A stretch of DNA of 64,000 nucleotides from Scortum barcoo (GCA_023238725.1 CM041551.1:171501-235500); one strand, 5' to 3'; positions 10,111-22,039 are shown, counted from the first letter of the stretch. Made by a program: numbers and translations. The notes: generated by a model not told the origin, from the sequence alone.

Positions 10111-11245
10111 CATAACAAGTTCACACCTTTGAGCATCTCAAAATGGCAATTGCCAGTGTTCCATTTAATGATTCCAATGTTTACTGTCAGTGAATCTATG
10201 AAGGTTATTTTTGGGTTTTGCATTAAGATGCATTTTGGATTTGTGCTTCTTTCACATCTTTTATACCATCCAGTGTTTCAGGTGTCTTGGACGCTGCATC
10301 AGACGGCATCTGACTGCTGGAAACCTAAAGTCTCCCACTCAGTGAAGAATATTATGTTTTTAGCTTTTATTGGGTATTCATCACATTTTGTGATAATTGT
10401 TTCACATTTGAGTCGGCAACAGTAAAATACTAAACACGCTAGATGAGATGACTCCTCCTGACTGACTTTTGAATTATTCTTCTGTGAAATAAAATGTATA
10501 ATCATGGGATCAAAAAACAAGACCTAACAAAACAGCAATTGCAAATGCATAAAATAGCTTATTTAATTATTTACTTTGTTTATAAAAAATTAAAATGTTT
10601 GTGCTTTGTAATTATGTTATTACACACTCTGTCTCTGCTCAGTGAATGCACAATGCTTTATAGGAACAATAAAAAATACATGTTGTTTGTATGTACATGT
10701 TCTCTATTCTTTTTTTATTGTTTAAAAGCACACTGAAGTGTGTGCTGTACTTCACTGGAGATCCTCTGAAGCACAACAGTAGGCTGTACCAATTACCAGA
10801 GTACAATTGCTCATCAAGACTTCAAAAGGCTTTGATTTGATTGGAGGATCACAAGTGTTTTATTTGTAGGACACAGAGCTTACATAGCTCACTTGCCGTG
10901 GAAAGATCATGATGAGAAACAGTCTGTTCATCTCCATACACATCATTTCCATATGACATGCTTTTCCCATCCCTTAATATATCAAAATACATCAAATTAA
11001 ATTGTGACAGCATCAAATAAGACAATAATGGATTTTAATAGATGTTGTATTGTAAATGTTGTAATGTATTTTTTTAAATAGAGTGTGCTGATATATTGTA
11101 GCTCTGTAGTATATGTTGCTTTTGATTCTTTGTGAGTGTAATGATGCAGATGCATTCATTTGAGCTTAGTCCAGAATACCAAGCTGCTACAGACACAACA
11201 AAATAATAGCTCTAAATGATCTCAGTCTTGGTCACTATAGTTGTC
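10111..11245. other. intergenic, no gene recognised
   Basis: No supported gene, RNA or named repeat. Short open frames here (for example 10494-10736) are AT-rich and unrelated to anything I recognise. Confidence 0.4.
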
Positions 11246-11259
11246 CGTTAAGGCATACT

Positions 11260-12453
11260 TTAATTCATTCTGGCTAAGCTTTTATTTTTTGACTCAAGCT
11301 CTGATATTTTGACCTTGAAGGTATCAGGTACTAACAGAGAGTGATCAAAACCTTTGCTTTGTTTTGAGGCTATCAGAAAGAACAGACTGGTGTCTCTTTT
11401 GTTTGCTGATGTGATCCTTGGAACCTGGCAGAAGACATCTTTTTGGACCTTCAGTGACTCCCAATGTTTGATAAGCACCACAGCTTTTGCATCAGATCTT
11501 TCTCTTTCTTTCGGGGATGGGCACCTTCTGCGGATGACAAATATTATGATTACCAAAATGATAGGATCAAGTTCCTGACTAAGTCCTTGTCTCTGTCTCT
11601 GTAGCAACCTCCCATTGCTCATGAATATCACAGAGGGTCAAGTTGAGGCTTCACACCACCATAGGTTAATTTCTTTACCTGGTTACAGTGGACAGTTAGT
11701 CAGAATATGTTACTGTATTATGACTAACACCCTTAGTCTCAGAAAGGTGGCTGTATAGCTCTGTAATGAGTCAGTCAGAGCATCAGCCACATCTGGTCAA
11801 ATGTGTAAAGGACAACCTTGAACAACCAACGCTGCTCACAACTGTCCAGTTTAGGTAGGTCATGATATAGGTAAGCAGGTCGTTCAGTCATTCAATTAGT
11901 CTATTTTCTAAAAGAATAGTCTCTTACCCAATGGCTGAATTTCTACCACACTCCATTTAGTTGAATTTCCCCACTGTGGGATCAATAAAAAAGATCTTAT
12001 CTTAAAGGCCAAAAACTCAAGCTGGTATGCTGGGTATTTCTTTTGAGAGCAATGTGGCATGCTTTCTCCTCACCAGTTGGCATTTCTGACAGTACAGCTC
12101 CAAGCCTGTCTAGTGAGGCATCGATGGATAGGATTATGGGCTGAAAATTTTGAGAGGACAACACAGTTCAAATGTGTTACACAGGGTTGAATCACATTCA
12201 TCTGTCTAATCAGAGGGTCTGACTTGACTGACCGGTAACAGCATGAGATGTAGTTTGTTCTGACTTTCCCACATCTTTTTTGTCCTGCAGTAAGAGCAAC
12301 CAGAGGCTGGGCTATGGAGGAGCAATAAGAGATAAAGTATTGATAGTAAAACAGAATTCCCAGAAAGGATTTTATCCTCTCTAACAATGGCATGCATCCA
12401 TCATCCTCCATCAGGCCTGCCTGTGACATCTTTGATATGATCACAGTTTTCAA
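11260..12453 (-). mobile_element. Gypsy-type LTR retrotransposon remnant (RT end and integrase start)
   Basis: On the minus strand, 12453-12070 reads LLERIKSFLGILFYYQYFIS..SIAQPLVALTAGQKR. This is the connection between reverse transcriptase and RNase H in Gypsy elements. Further along, 11640-11260 reads VVLIKHWESLKVQKDVFCQV..LVPDTFKVKISEL, resembling the region just before the integrase zinc finger. A deletion and an unrelated plus-strand LINE tail (11955-12003) separate them. No LTRs are visible. Lineage differs by eye from the 53-57 kb copy. Confidence 0.55.
11955..12003 (+). mobile_element. LINE 3' tail (TTTATTGATCCCAC family, plus orientation)
   Basis: AATTTCCCCACTGTGGGATC..AAAAGATCTTATCTTA is the reverse complement of the tail at 5697 and lies inside the Gypsy remnant. 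Confidence 0.5.
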
Positions 12454-12699
12454 TGGGTTTTAACAGCCACACCATTGCCATCTATAATGTTATTCAGACA
12501 CATGACTGAGGATCTCATCAAATGGCATTTCTTGGGGCTCAGCTTAGGTTTATGGAGTCTGTCTAGATTTATTAAACAGAATGTGAGGGAGCACTGAGAT
12601 GGTCAGTCAATGGAGAGAAGAAAAGCAGACATCTATTGATATTCAGCAGCTCCTCCAATAGCTATCCAGCATGTGGGGGTGGTGATGATGGTGAGGGGG

Positions 12700-12809
12700 T
12701 CTCTAGGGCAAATAATTGAATGCAAAGGAGAGACTATGCTCCTCCTCCGAGCTTCATAACCCAGAGTCGAACTGCTCCAGTCTGTTTGTTTGGCACTGCT
12801 GAGACTGAG
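12700..12809 (+). other. possible 5' untranslated exon of ppp1r17
   Basis: A non-repetitive, locally GC-richer stretch ends in GACTGAG|GTAAGACC, a strong 5' splice site, about 450 nt upstream of the exon that carries the predicted start codon. Position and splice site are the only support. The transcription start cannot be placed, and no TATA box is obvious. Confidence 0.3.
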
Positions 12810-13220
12810 GTAAGACCACAGTTTGATTCCTTATTCATGATGGATGCATAGTTTTGGTCTCTATTTTGTTTTTATGCCTCTTTTGTGTTTGTTTTATTTA
12901 CAGCCAGTTTCTTCCAGTTTCTTTTTTATGTGCCATACTGGCTCTCATCTCATTTGGAGAATTAAATAAGATTTGCACCAAAACTCTTCCTCACTGCTTA
13001 CTTGACAGAATATCAAAACATATATATGCAATCGTATTTGGACAAGTGAGAAATATAGAGAGGTTTAAAAGGTAATGATTAAGGTCTTACAGATGAAGAA
13101 CTGTTGATGATTTGCGCAGAGCCAGTACAGTTTGTCTAAAAGTGTCACACACACACATACAACCCTGAGGTGTATTATCCTTGTTAGTGTCATAACGTAG
13201 CCTGATGAATAATGAATTGT

Positions 13221-13247
13221 GAATGTGTGTGTGTGTGTGTGTGTGTT
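13221..13247. repeat. (TG)n microsatellite
   Basis: TG dinucleotide run just upstream of the acceptor used by the start-codon exon of ppp1r17. Confidence 0.85.
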
Positions 13248-13262
13248 ATGTGATCTGTGTAG

Positions 13263-13353
13263 AAAACCCAGAGGGCCTAAGAGATGACAACTGGCTGTAT
13301 GAGGTTGACCCTGAAGCCTGACAATCGACAGATGATGCAGGAGACCAAACACT
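13263..13353 (+). CDS. ppp1r17: ppp1r17 first coding exon (start codon at 13284)
   Basis: The exon follows ATCTGTGTAG and ends CACT|GTAAGC. The proposed ATG is at 13284, giving MTTGCMRLTLKPDNRQMMQE and a phase-1 end that joins in frame to 16608. The first residues line up gaplessly with the start of mammalian PPP1R17 (M-S/T-T-x-x-M), but identity is low. This start is therefore inferred from splice phase and position rather than from strong similarity. A second frame (..RDDNWLYEVDPEA then stop) also crosses the exon, but it does not join the next exon in frame. Confidence 0.55.
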
Positions 13354-16300
13354 GTAAGCACAGAGCTCAAAAACAACAATAATAATGATGTTGTGTTTTA
13401 ACAGCTTACATTGTACATTGTGCTTTAGGTATGGAAACAGTTAACAAAAAGGAAAATTAGTACAAAAATCTTAATGAAATAATTATTAAGATCAATTTAC
13501 AGAAAAGACATTATGAGCAAAGCTCAAAAAGAGATGCTTGATTGTATTTCACCTGTGGCTGTATCCACCACAAAGAAAGATGGTGAAGATACAAAACAGT
13601 AGAGCTGAATTTAATTGCCAGTGCCTGCTCTTCTGTGGGAAGGCAGTGATTAAAACATAAGGTGCATGGTCAGAAATTATGATACTCTGATGGGTATAGG
13701 AACCAGTGGGACAAGTTGGTTGTTGATGAAATAATGATCAGTTCTAGATATATATATGATAGACATATGAAAAGAATGACTATTCTCTATTTTCTGGATA
13801 TAAAGAGCACCACATATAACACACACCATAGTAAGAAGTCTTTGAAGTCAAAAATGCTTGAATAAAAGAGGCTGATTTACTTACTGGGCTGATGTTAGTG
13901 AAAGATCAGTGTAAGACTGGTTGTAGCCAACAATTGAAATCATGAGAGAATATGTGTTGAGTTCTGGCAGAAGTGAAAGCTGCCATTTGAAAATAACCTA
14001 CATCATCTAAGTTACATTTTTGTCACAGTCTCTGTGTTCCTTCCATAGCATTTCTGCAAATATAGTTCCTTCCTTCCAGCCACATTTCCACTCTGCCAGG
14101 CCCCTAAGTTACCATTATTTACCAGCCTACCAGATACTACCAGCCGGAGGGGAACCGTCAGGGCCATCTAGGCCTTCAGAGAGGGCCTAAAATATTCTAA
14201 AAGATAATATTTAAAAAGTAATCAATTCTATTTTTTTAATCAATTCATAATTTCATCATCAACATCTAAACAAAATGTTTCTATGGAAATAAAACCCTTC
14301 AAAAACTGTTTATTCACTTTGTGTTGGAATATAAAGGATTAAATGTAAATGCACCACGTCAACCTATCAGGATTTTCCTGCCTCTGAAGTTGCTAGGAAT
14401 AAAATACCTGCTTTCAGCTCTGATTGGTGGACCTGCTGCAAATTTAGTAATTCAATGAGAAACTAATTTCAAATTACAGTAAAATTGTCCAATCTTATCG
14501 TCCCTCTAATTAGGTGAGCTTTATTATCACTTTATGACAAGTTCCGTCCGCTCTGGGGAGCACCAATCACAAGCTGGCAGGGGGAAAAAAAACGCCGGTT
14601 CACTAGCTAGCTGGCCTATTGATTCATGATGGAAGTCACCAATCTAAAAATAAACTTTTAGCCCAGTAATTCTGCATAATAACATTTCCTCTAATAAACC
14701 GTAACATAGCGTTGACCTATAGGCAGCTGTGCCAATCTCATAATATTATTTGTTAAGAATATTGCTTGTTTGTGGTGCTGGGTCCCAAAGTGACACAATC
14801 CTTGTTCAATGTCCATGGTGCTGATGTGTCTGTCGCTAATGGTAATTTGGCTGTGTGCGCTGTCACGACGTGTGTGGCTTACATGAAAGTGAGTTGGTTT
14901 TGTGTGGTAGGAGGGTGCTGTCATGTGTTTAGTACCACGGGCCGTTTTCACCTTGTTCCGCTGAAAAGCACACAGCTTGTGTGATGAAGTGAGTGTTTGT
15001 AAGGAGGCTTTGCCTTTTGCTTAAGAAATTATCAGTGTTTTATTTCTGGTGATAACTCTCACTCTTTCTGTGGTAGAATTGTCATGTTGACATTTGTAGT
15101 AGGCCTACTATAAGAGGGGACACAATACGCTAGGCTGACCTCTTTCTCTGACTAGGGAGGTGGGTCAGAGGGTTTACAGAGGGTTTAGAGGGACCAACGG
15201 TCTGCTACTGCTACCAGCAGACTTTTTCCTTGCTTTCCAGACCCTGCCACTTGCATATACATTGCCCTCACTGTAATCATGTCATTCCCATCATCTGTTT
15301 CCTCCATTAGACCTACTATACTGAACCAGCCCATTCCCATTCATTCCTAGCCAGTTCATCATAGTTACATTGAACTTCATACCTGTGATTATAAACTTAA
15401 ACATAACCAGCCTGCTTGCCTACCTGCCTATACGCCACCATTAAAATAATCTCCTGATCTGGATAAGCTCTGACTCTGTCGTCTGCATTTGGGTTCTATC
15501 CTGCTTTGGAACCAGCAGACAAATGTTGTTCTAAGGGGAAAGAAGTAGTGTTGAGCGCAGAAGCAAAAGTTTTTACACTGGCAAATTCAAATTCAAATTC
15601 AAATGTATTTACTTAAAGCCCAAAATTACACAAACATTCATTTACCTCAGAGGGCTTTACAATCTGTACAGTTGTGACACCCTCTGTCCTTAGACTCTCG
15701 ATCCAGGTCAGGAAAAACTTCAAAAAAACATTTCTGGGAAAAAGACGAAACCTGATCGCGAAGATGAGGGATACCCTCTCCCTGGGACGGACAGACGTGC
15801 AGTAGATGCCACGTGTACAGAGAACATCATTATCAATCAAAATATCAAAATATATGGAATTATACATGGATCTTAATAAACTCTAGATATACTGAGTTCA
15901 TGGGTTTAGTCCATGTGTGAAGGTATCACAGGTAATAAAATAAATAAATAAATAAATAAAAAGAGTCTGTGAGTCCAGGTACATCTCTAGGTGTCCTCAT
16001 ATGTAGCTCTGAGCCACTCGACCTTCTCTCCACAACACAGACACAGATCATGTCCCCACCAGGCCAGTGAACCTCAGACAGGTGGACCACAACCAGAATC
16101 AGTGAGGAGTCCTGCAAGACTGGAGAAAACAGGGAGGACCAGGGCTCCGGCAGTAACATGCACTTTATGGGACATAAGTGTATTCACTTTAACCACTTTA
16201 ACCAGTCTGTTTTGCACTAGTACCATATATATTTGCACTGTCTGTGATTTTGCCATGTATTATTTATTCTTAGTTTCGATGTATCATTTAGCTTATTTTG

Positions 16301-16607
16301 TTGTGTTTGAGTCCAAGATAGCGAGGGAGGAACTGACATCTACTCTGGCTTCTTTGTCTGCTCATGTTCAGCCTGCTTGCCATCTGTTTGCCAGCATCTA
16401 GCCCACTATACCTGTTTTTGCAAATGAACCCTTGTTATGAGGATGAAATTACCCCGTAAAAAGCATCATATCATCTCTGATTTAGAACAATCTTGTAAAT
16501 GAAACCTTTACCTATTTGGACCGGCCATGAATGTTTTTTGTTTGTCTTTTGGAGACTGGTGTGGTGAAGTTGGTGATAATGTAACAGTTTGTCTGGCTGT
16601 GCGACAG
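13354..16607 (+). other. first coding intron of ppp1r17
   Basis: A 3.25-kb intron. It contains a dispersed repeat copy at 15586-15900 and an AAAT run at 15939-15961. The stretch 14100-15540 has a GGGCCATCTAGGCC-type border reminiscent of a DNA-transposon end, but I found no matching inverted end. No additional KPRRKDTP-type exon was seen. Confidence 0.5.
15586..15900 (-). mobile_element. dispersed three-copy retroposon-like repeat, copy A
   Basis: Minus-strand copy of the unit also present at 43355-43630 and 58120-58450. Shared blocks are: GATGTTCTCTGTACA..CATCTA; GTCTGTCCGTCCCAGGGAGA; TTTTTCCTGACCTGG; GGTCTAAGGACAGAGGGTGT; TGTACAGATTGTAAAGCCCT; and a GGGCTTTAAATA end that runs into an AAATTC/TTTGAA-type short repeat. 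Such an end is typical of LINE or SINE 3' tails. No coding sequence is visible. Confidence 0.7.
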
Positions 16608-16763
16608 ATCAGGAAATGCTGGGCAGCCTGGTTGACAGGAAGAAGATGAAGGATGATGAAGAGAAGGAGGAGATGCTGTGTGCAGAGAATCAGGGAGAAG
16701 ACCAGCTTAAGAAACCTCGCAGAAAGGACACACCTGTCCTTAACTCTCCTCCCCATTTACCAG
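16608..16763 (+). CDS. ppp1r17: ppp1r17 second coding exon with KKPRRKDTP inhibitor motif
   Basis: The exon lies between GCGACAG and CCAG|GTCAGT: 2 nt + 51 codons + 1 nt. After an acidic/basic lead (KKMKDDEEKEEM..ENQGEDQ) it carries LKKPRRKDTPVLNSPPHLPG. That is nearly identical to the KKPRRKDTPALHIPPFIPG block of mammalian PPP1R17 (G-substrate). In that protein, PKG or PKA phosphorylates the Thr of RRKDTP, creating an inhibitor of PP1 and PP2A; the basic residues and the DTP core are all intact here. PPP1R17 is a small cytosolic, intrinsically disordered protein known best from cerebellar Purkinje cells. It lies next to a cyclic-nucleotide phosphodiesterase gene that would lower the same second messengers. 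Confidence 0.9.
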
Positions 16764-17138
16764 GTCAGTGCATGCACACACACACACTTATGCACACACA
16801 GACACAAACAATTGTATATCCTATTTTTGGCATCATTTGAACAGGAATCTGTGCTGGCTTTTGTGTACATTCTTATATATAGTTACTGCAAAACAACCCA
16901 TGTGAACATTTTCTGATCTCACACAATACTTTTCAATACCTTCCAAACTGCATGTGACCATTACAAAAATTATTAGTAGTAGGCTTTAATTTGGCAAAAC
17001 AATGGTTTGGTGTTTCTTTGTCTTTAGCTATCTCCTGCTGCATTCACCTGGAAAACAGGAAGCCTCTCTATCCATCCAAATTTCACAGAACTGCTTGTCT
17101 GGTTCAAAGCTGACAACCTGTGTTTTCCTTCTCTTTAG

Positions 17139-17209
17139 GAGTGAAACTGCTAAAGTTGGAGAAGCAGATGGTCCACGCAGAGGATGAGGAGAAGGATGTC
17201 AAGGATTAA
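17139..17209 (+). CDS. ppp1r17: ppp1r17 last coding exon
   Basis: After the acceptor TTCTCTTTAG, the exon completes a Gly and reads VKLLKLEKQMVHAEDEEKDV to the TAA stop at 17207-17209. It corresponds to the VTLLRDERPKAIVEDDEKDG tail of the mammalian protein, with the same acidic end. The whole predicted protein is 98 residues, clearly shorter than the roughly 155 of human. The missing length corresponds to a second motif-bearing exon in mammals; both borders here are phase 1, so such an exon could be gained or lost without a frameshift. Confidence 0.9.
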
Positions 17210-17237
17210 AAACTTTGTTTACTTTTAGTTTGTTATC

Positions 17238-17243
17238 AATAAA
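17238..17243 (+). terminator. poly(A) signal of ppp1r17
   Basis: AATAAA, 29 nt after the stop codon, followed by T/G-rich sequence (GTTCTTTTGT). This would give a very short 3' UTR. Confidence 0.65.
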
Positions 17244-17299
17244 TGTTCTTTTGTCCACCATCCCATTAAATGCTTCTTTGACCAAACATTTTCACAATG

Positions 17300-18032
17300 T
17301 CTCTGCTGCTCAAACATATTTAGTTGGTCAGTCTAAATGGAGAATTAGAATCAGAGTCAGCTATCAGAATCATATTTATTTAGATAGACATACCTACAGC
17401 TTAAACAACTAACAAACTTGGACAGTGAGGCAACAGTGCTGAGATAAACATGGTTAATGTTGCTTTATATACATGTTGGTCGATACGATGATAAACAGTA
17501 TACAGTGTGCAGTATAGTGAACAGGTTCTGTCCAGGGGATGCAATGGATTTGCAGTGATGGGATCCTTACACAGACTCAGCAATCTGTTGAAGATCTGTG
17601 TAAAGATCAATACAATAAAAGCAGGCCTATGACTCAAACTTTGCCTCTTTGGTCAAGTCCCTACCCTAGGCATACCACTGGGATGACATGAAGTGCATTT
17701 AATATGCTGTGTTATGATTTGCTCTTAGTATCCCACAAAAGAATGAGCAGGGAGTCTGAATGGTTTTGCTCTGTGGTTATTATCTGGTCAGCCAGGTGTT
17801 GTATGGCCTCACCCAACACAGGTATGAGGATGGGCCAACCAAAATAAACAAAGAAGACTCCTGTGGTGAATCAGTTGATGAAAATAGTATGTAAGTGAGG
17901 GCTGACATCCATACAACAACCTTTTTTTAGTGAAGAAACAGATTCCTCCTCACCTCTTGTTCCTGGATAGCTCTGATACACAGTCATTGAAAGTAGTCAG
18001 TTATATTCACTGATATGAGAGCAGAAGAAATC
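17300..18032. other. intergenic between convergent genes, no gene recognised
   Basis: No exon or named repeat seen between the end of ppp1r17 and the Rex3 insertion. Confidence 0.4.
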
Positions 18033-20131
18033 CTGTTTATAATTTATCCATCCATCCATCCATCCATCTTCATCCGCTTTATCCGGGACCGGGTCGCGGA
18101 GGCAGCAGTCTGAGCAGAGATGCCCAGACTTCCCTCACCCCAGACACTTCCTCCAGCTCTTCCTGGGGGACCCCGAGGCGTTCCCAGGCCTAAAGTGTCC
18201 TGGGTCTTCCCTGGGCCTCCTCCCGGTGGGACATGCCTGGAACACTTCCCTAGGGAGGCGTCCAGGGGGCATCCGAAACAGATGCCCAAGCCACCTCAGC
18301 TGACTCCTCTCGATGTGAAGGAGCAGCGGCTCTACTCTGAGCTCCTCCTTAGAGTATCTCTAAGGGAGCGCCCAGCCACCCTGCGGAGGAAACTCATTTC
18401 GGCCGCTTGTATCCGCGATCTTGTCCTTTCGGTCATTACCCAAAGTTCATGACCATAGGTGAGGGTGGGAATGCGTAGATTGACCGGTAAATCGAGAGCT
18501 TCGCCTTTCGGCTCAGCTCCTTCTTCACCACGACGGTCCGGTACACCGACCGCATAACTGCGGACGCTGCACCAATCCGCCTGTCAATCTCACGCTCCAT
18601 CTTTCCCTCACTCGTGAACAAGACCCCAAGATACTTGAACTCCTCCACTTGAGGCAGGACCTCTCCACCCACCCGGAGAGGGCACGCCACCCTTTTCCGG
18701 TCGAGAACCATGGCCTCAGGATTTGGAGGTGCTGATTCTCATCCCAGCCGCTTCACACTCGGCTGCAAACCGCTCCAGCACACGCTGAAGGTCCTGGCTT
18801 GATGAAGCCAACAGGACAACATCATCCGCAAAAAGCAGAGATGAAATCCTGTGGTTCCCAAACCGGACTCCCTCCGGCCCCTGGCTACGCCTAGAAATCC
18901 TGTCCATAAAGATTATGAACAGGACCGGTGACAAAGGGCAGCCCTGCCGGAGTCCAACATGTACTGGGAACAGATCTCTGACTTACTACCGGCAATGCGA
19001 ACCAAGCTCCTGCTCCGGTCGTACAGAGACCGAACAGCCCTTAGCAAAGGCCCCGGACCCCATACTCACGGAGCACTCCCCACAGAATACCACGAGGGAC
19101 ACGGCCGTCGAATGCCTTCTCCAGATCCACAAAGCACATGTGGACTGGTTGGGCAAACTCCCATAAACCCTCAAGCACCCTGCATGGAGAGTATAGAGCT
19201 GGTCCAGTGTTCCACGACCGGGACGAAAACCGCATTGTTCCTCCTGAATCCGAGGGTCGACTATCGGCCGAATTCTCCTCTCCAGTACCCTGGCAAGTAG
19301 ACCTTCCCGGGAGGCTGAGAAGTGTGATCCCCCTGTAGTTGGAACACACTCTCCGGTCCCCCTTTTGCAAAAGAGGGACCACCACCCCGGTTTGCCACTC
19401 CAGAGGCACTGTCCCCAACCTCCATGCAATGTTGCAGAGGCGTGTCAGCCAAGACAGCCCCACAACATCCAGAGACTTGAGGTACTCAGGGCGGATCTCA
19501 TCCACCCCAGGGCGCCTTGCCACCGAGGAGCTTGCGAACTACCTCAGTGACTTCGGCTCGGGTGATGGACGAGTCCACCTCAGAGTCCCCAGCCTCCGCT
19601 TCCTCACTGGAAGGCAAGTCGGTGGGATTGAGGAGATCCTCGAAGTATTTCTTCCACCGTCCGACAATGTCCCCAGTCGAGGTCAACAGCTCCCCACCCG
19701 CACTGTAAACAGTGTTGGCAGAGTACTGCTTCCCCCTTCTGAGGCGCCTGGACGGTTTGCCAGAATCTCTTCGAGGCCGACCGATAGTCCTCCTCCATGG
19801 CCTCACTGAACTCCTCCCAGACCCACCACACAAGCCCACCATGGATAAAAGAAGAACAAGGACCGTTACGTCGCCCGGATTGGCGTTACCGGGGCCCCAC
19901 CCTGGAGCCAGGCCTGGGGTTAGGGGCTCGCAGGCGAGCGCCTGGTGGCCGGGTCTTTGCCCACGGGACCCGGCCGGGCTCAGCCTGAAATGGCGACGTG
20001 GGTCCGCCTTCCAGTAGGCTCACCACCCGCAGGAAGGTCCATGAGGGGCCGGTGCAATGTGGTTTGGGTAGCAGTCGTGGCGGGGGGCCTCGACGACCCA
20101 ATCCTCGGACCAAACTCTGTTTATAATTTAT
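18033..20131 (-). mobile_element. Rex3 (RTE-clade) LINE with 15-bp target-site duplication
   Basis: The element body is 18048-20116 on the minus strand, GC-rich against AT-rich flanks. Both ends carry the same 15 bases, CTGTTTATAATTTAT, at 18033-18047 and 20117-20131. Its 3' end is a CCATn array at 18048. Coding pieces show RTE reverse transcriptase: GVDEIRPEYLKSL, SNYRGITLLSLPG, CGFRPGRGTLDQLYTL, MCFVDLEKAFD, LSPVLFIIFMDRIS, the LLFADDVVLLASSS catalytic box near 18810, and EFKYLGVLFTSEGKMEREID. The plus strand at 18924-18945 matches the well-known Rex3 PCR primer region (CGGTGACAAAGGGCAGCCCT). The frame is interrupted near 18713 and 18960. The apurinic endonuclease domain is missing: a 5' leader at 19850-20116 joins directly to the region before RT. 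This is a recent but defective insertion. Confidence 0.9.
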
Positions 20132-21609
20132 GATTACTGCAAATAAGAATTCTGAATTCCTACAGACTGATCTGATCATTTTGACACTAAGCCAAGCCAT
20201 TTTTGAGGTATGCAAAAATGAAAACTTTGTTAATACAGCAAAGTCAGTGAGTCCCATTTTAAGTGCCTGAGTAGTGGATGAGATTCGCAGTCCACTTGCC
20301 TGCAATATTCTTGATTTGATTGAAGTGTTTGGACAGTTGTTTAGACAATATTATACTTGAATTTCAGTACTAACAAAACAAACTTTTGACAACTTGTACA
20401 ACAAATATGTAACAAATATGTACTAGCAAATATGTACATGCTCTGTTCAAATTATTTCATTTAACAAAGGAAGCCAAATTCTGAAATCTTAAATATTGTT
20501 CAAACAGAAACAGCCATTCAAGAGCATTAGTGAATTCAGCATTTCTGATTCTCTGATGTTTAATGTTGGATGTTTTAGTGTATGTGTGCACATGCTTTGT
20601 CTTTCTCTTTGAAATGCATTAATTTAAGATGTACTTAAATTGCCTAAAACAGGGTTGTGGACACACCGGGGACTGGAGAAAAGTAACAGCTCACTGGTAA
20701 CAGCTCACTGGACTCATCCCCACAGTGCTCATAATCCTGCCTAAAAGAACATTAAAGAATCTGTGTTCGTCCTCAACTCCTCTGTCTCCTGAACCATTGT
20801 TGTGTCTGCATTCTGGGGTCCAAATCCTGTCTGAAATCCTAATAGCTACAGCTAGCTGACAGTGTGCAGTACAGGGTTACCTGGCCAGGTATGATAATTA
20901 ATGTAGGCTACTTTTAGTAGAAAGTACACAAACCTGGCAACTCTGCACAGGTCATGCCTGCAACACTCTGAGGACTTAAAATTACAAAATTTGTTTGAGA
21001 GCTCTAAACAAATATTGGTAGGGACAATACAGCAGTGCCTTGACAGTGTCAGTCTTGTCTTGTCAGCGGAAAAAGACACAGGTAGAAATATATCATTAAA
21101 ATAAACTTTAAAAACATACAACTACATTAAATAACATATAAATGTTCCCAGCTCCATGAGAGGAGGATGGGCTGCAAAAGCAATGGGAAAAGCTATATAC
21201 ACTATTAAATAAACAGTATAACCATAAAACTACCTCAACTATTTTTATTCATAGACTCATTTATTCAATAGCAATATTGATATCATTAGATTTAGAAAAA
21301 CAAACAAGAAATGACTGATTAAATTTTTTTTTCTAAATAAATTGAAAAGGAAGAGGAGAGAAATTTAGAGGAATAGAGGAGGATAGGTGTCATCAGCAGT
21401 GGTAAAGGGGAGACAGTGCTGATGATGCAGCATAACTGACATTTACCAGGTGGAAATTAAGGCAGAGGATAAGCAGGACTACAGGGCTACAATACATACA
21501 CCTACACACACACACACACACACATATATGTACACATGTACATACAGACTGCTTATCGTGTTATATCTTTTGATGATATTACACTGGTGTCAAACTCTGC
21601 ACTATAAGG
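20132..21609 (-). other. pde1c 3' flank or 3' UTR; no other gene
   Basis: It lies downstream of the pde1c stop codon on the minus strand and probably includes the 3' UTR. The UTR end cannot be fixed with confidence, and no coding exon was recognised. A CA dinucleotide run lies at 21503-21523. Confidence 0.4.
21503..21523. repeat. (CA)n microsatellite
   Basis: CA run of about ten units, just downstream of the pde1c stop codon. Confidence 0.85.
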
Positions 21610-21776
21610 TCACTTTCGGCGACGCAGGGAGATACTTTGCAGTCTCCTTGCTTTTCCCCTGGCATCAATGGGCCGCATCTCAGTGACCTTTGACCTCACC
21701 AGGCAATAGGAGCTGGCACAGTAGCTGGGTCTCTTGCATGGATGGTAATGGATCATGGGGCTGTCAGGCTGAGGGT
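21610..21776 (-). CDS. pde1c: pde1c terminal coding exon
   Basis: On the minus strand the exon follows GCCTCTGCAG and runs to the TGA at 21612-21610. It reads DPQPDSPMIHYHPCKRPSYC..SSYCLVRSKVTEMRP and ends LQSISLRRRK. The KRPSYCASSY block matches the KRPAYASSSY block near the end of long human PDE1C isoforms. This is the basic, non-catalytic tail that differs between PDE1C isoforms. The join to the previous exon (G|AC) is in frame. Confidence 0.8.
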
Positions 21777-21832
21777 CTGCAGAGGCAACAAAATCTAAGT
21801 TAGTTTAAATTCACTTTTCTAATGTTTAAGCT

Positions 21833-21858
21833 GTGTGTGTGTGTGTGAGTGTGTGTGT
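21833..21858. repeat. (GT)n microsatellite
   Basis: GT run with one GAGT interruption, in the last pde1c intron. Confidence 0.8.
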
Positions 21859-22039
21859 TATAAGATCTTATTTTAATTGTGACAACTTGTCGACGTTATG
21901 GCCCAGTGCATGTCTTCTATGTCATTTTACTGCTGGAGGTGTATGTAAGTTGAAAAAATGACTATGGAAGGTGAACATTTTTGAGTTAATGCACTTAGTT
22001 ACATTTACTACTTCCCCCAGCAAGTTTCCAGGTGCATAC

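Noticed and set aside
12070..12453. 127-residue minus-strand frame as a host gene
   Set aside because: The text YYQYFIS..PLVALTAGQK is Gypsy polymerase, not a host protein.
13263..13320. Peptide ENPEGLRDDNWLYEVDPEA ending in a stop, possible last exon of another gene (SLAIN-like WLY motif)
   Set aside because: No in-frame upstream exon was found, and the same exon in another frame starts and splices correctly as ppp1r17. Kept only as a note.
18120..19809. Several open frames of 80-156 residues on the plus strand
   Set aside because: Shadows of the GC-rich Rex3 reverse transcriptase on the minus strand.
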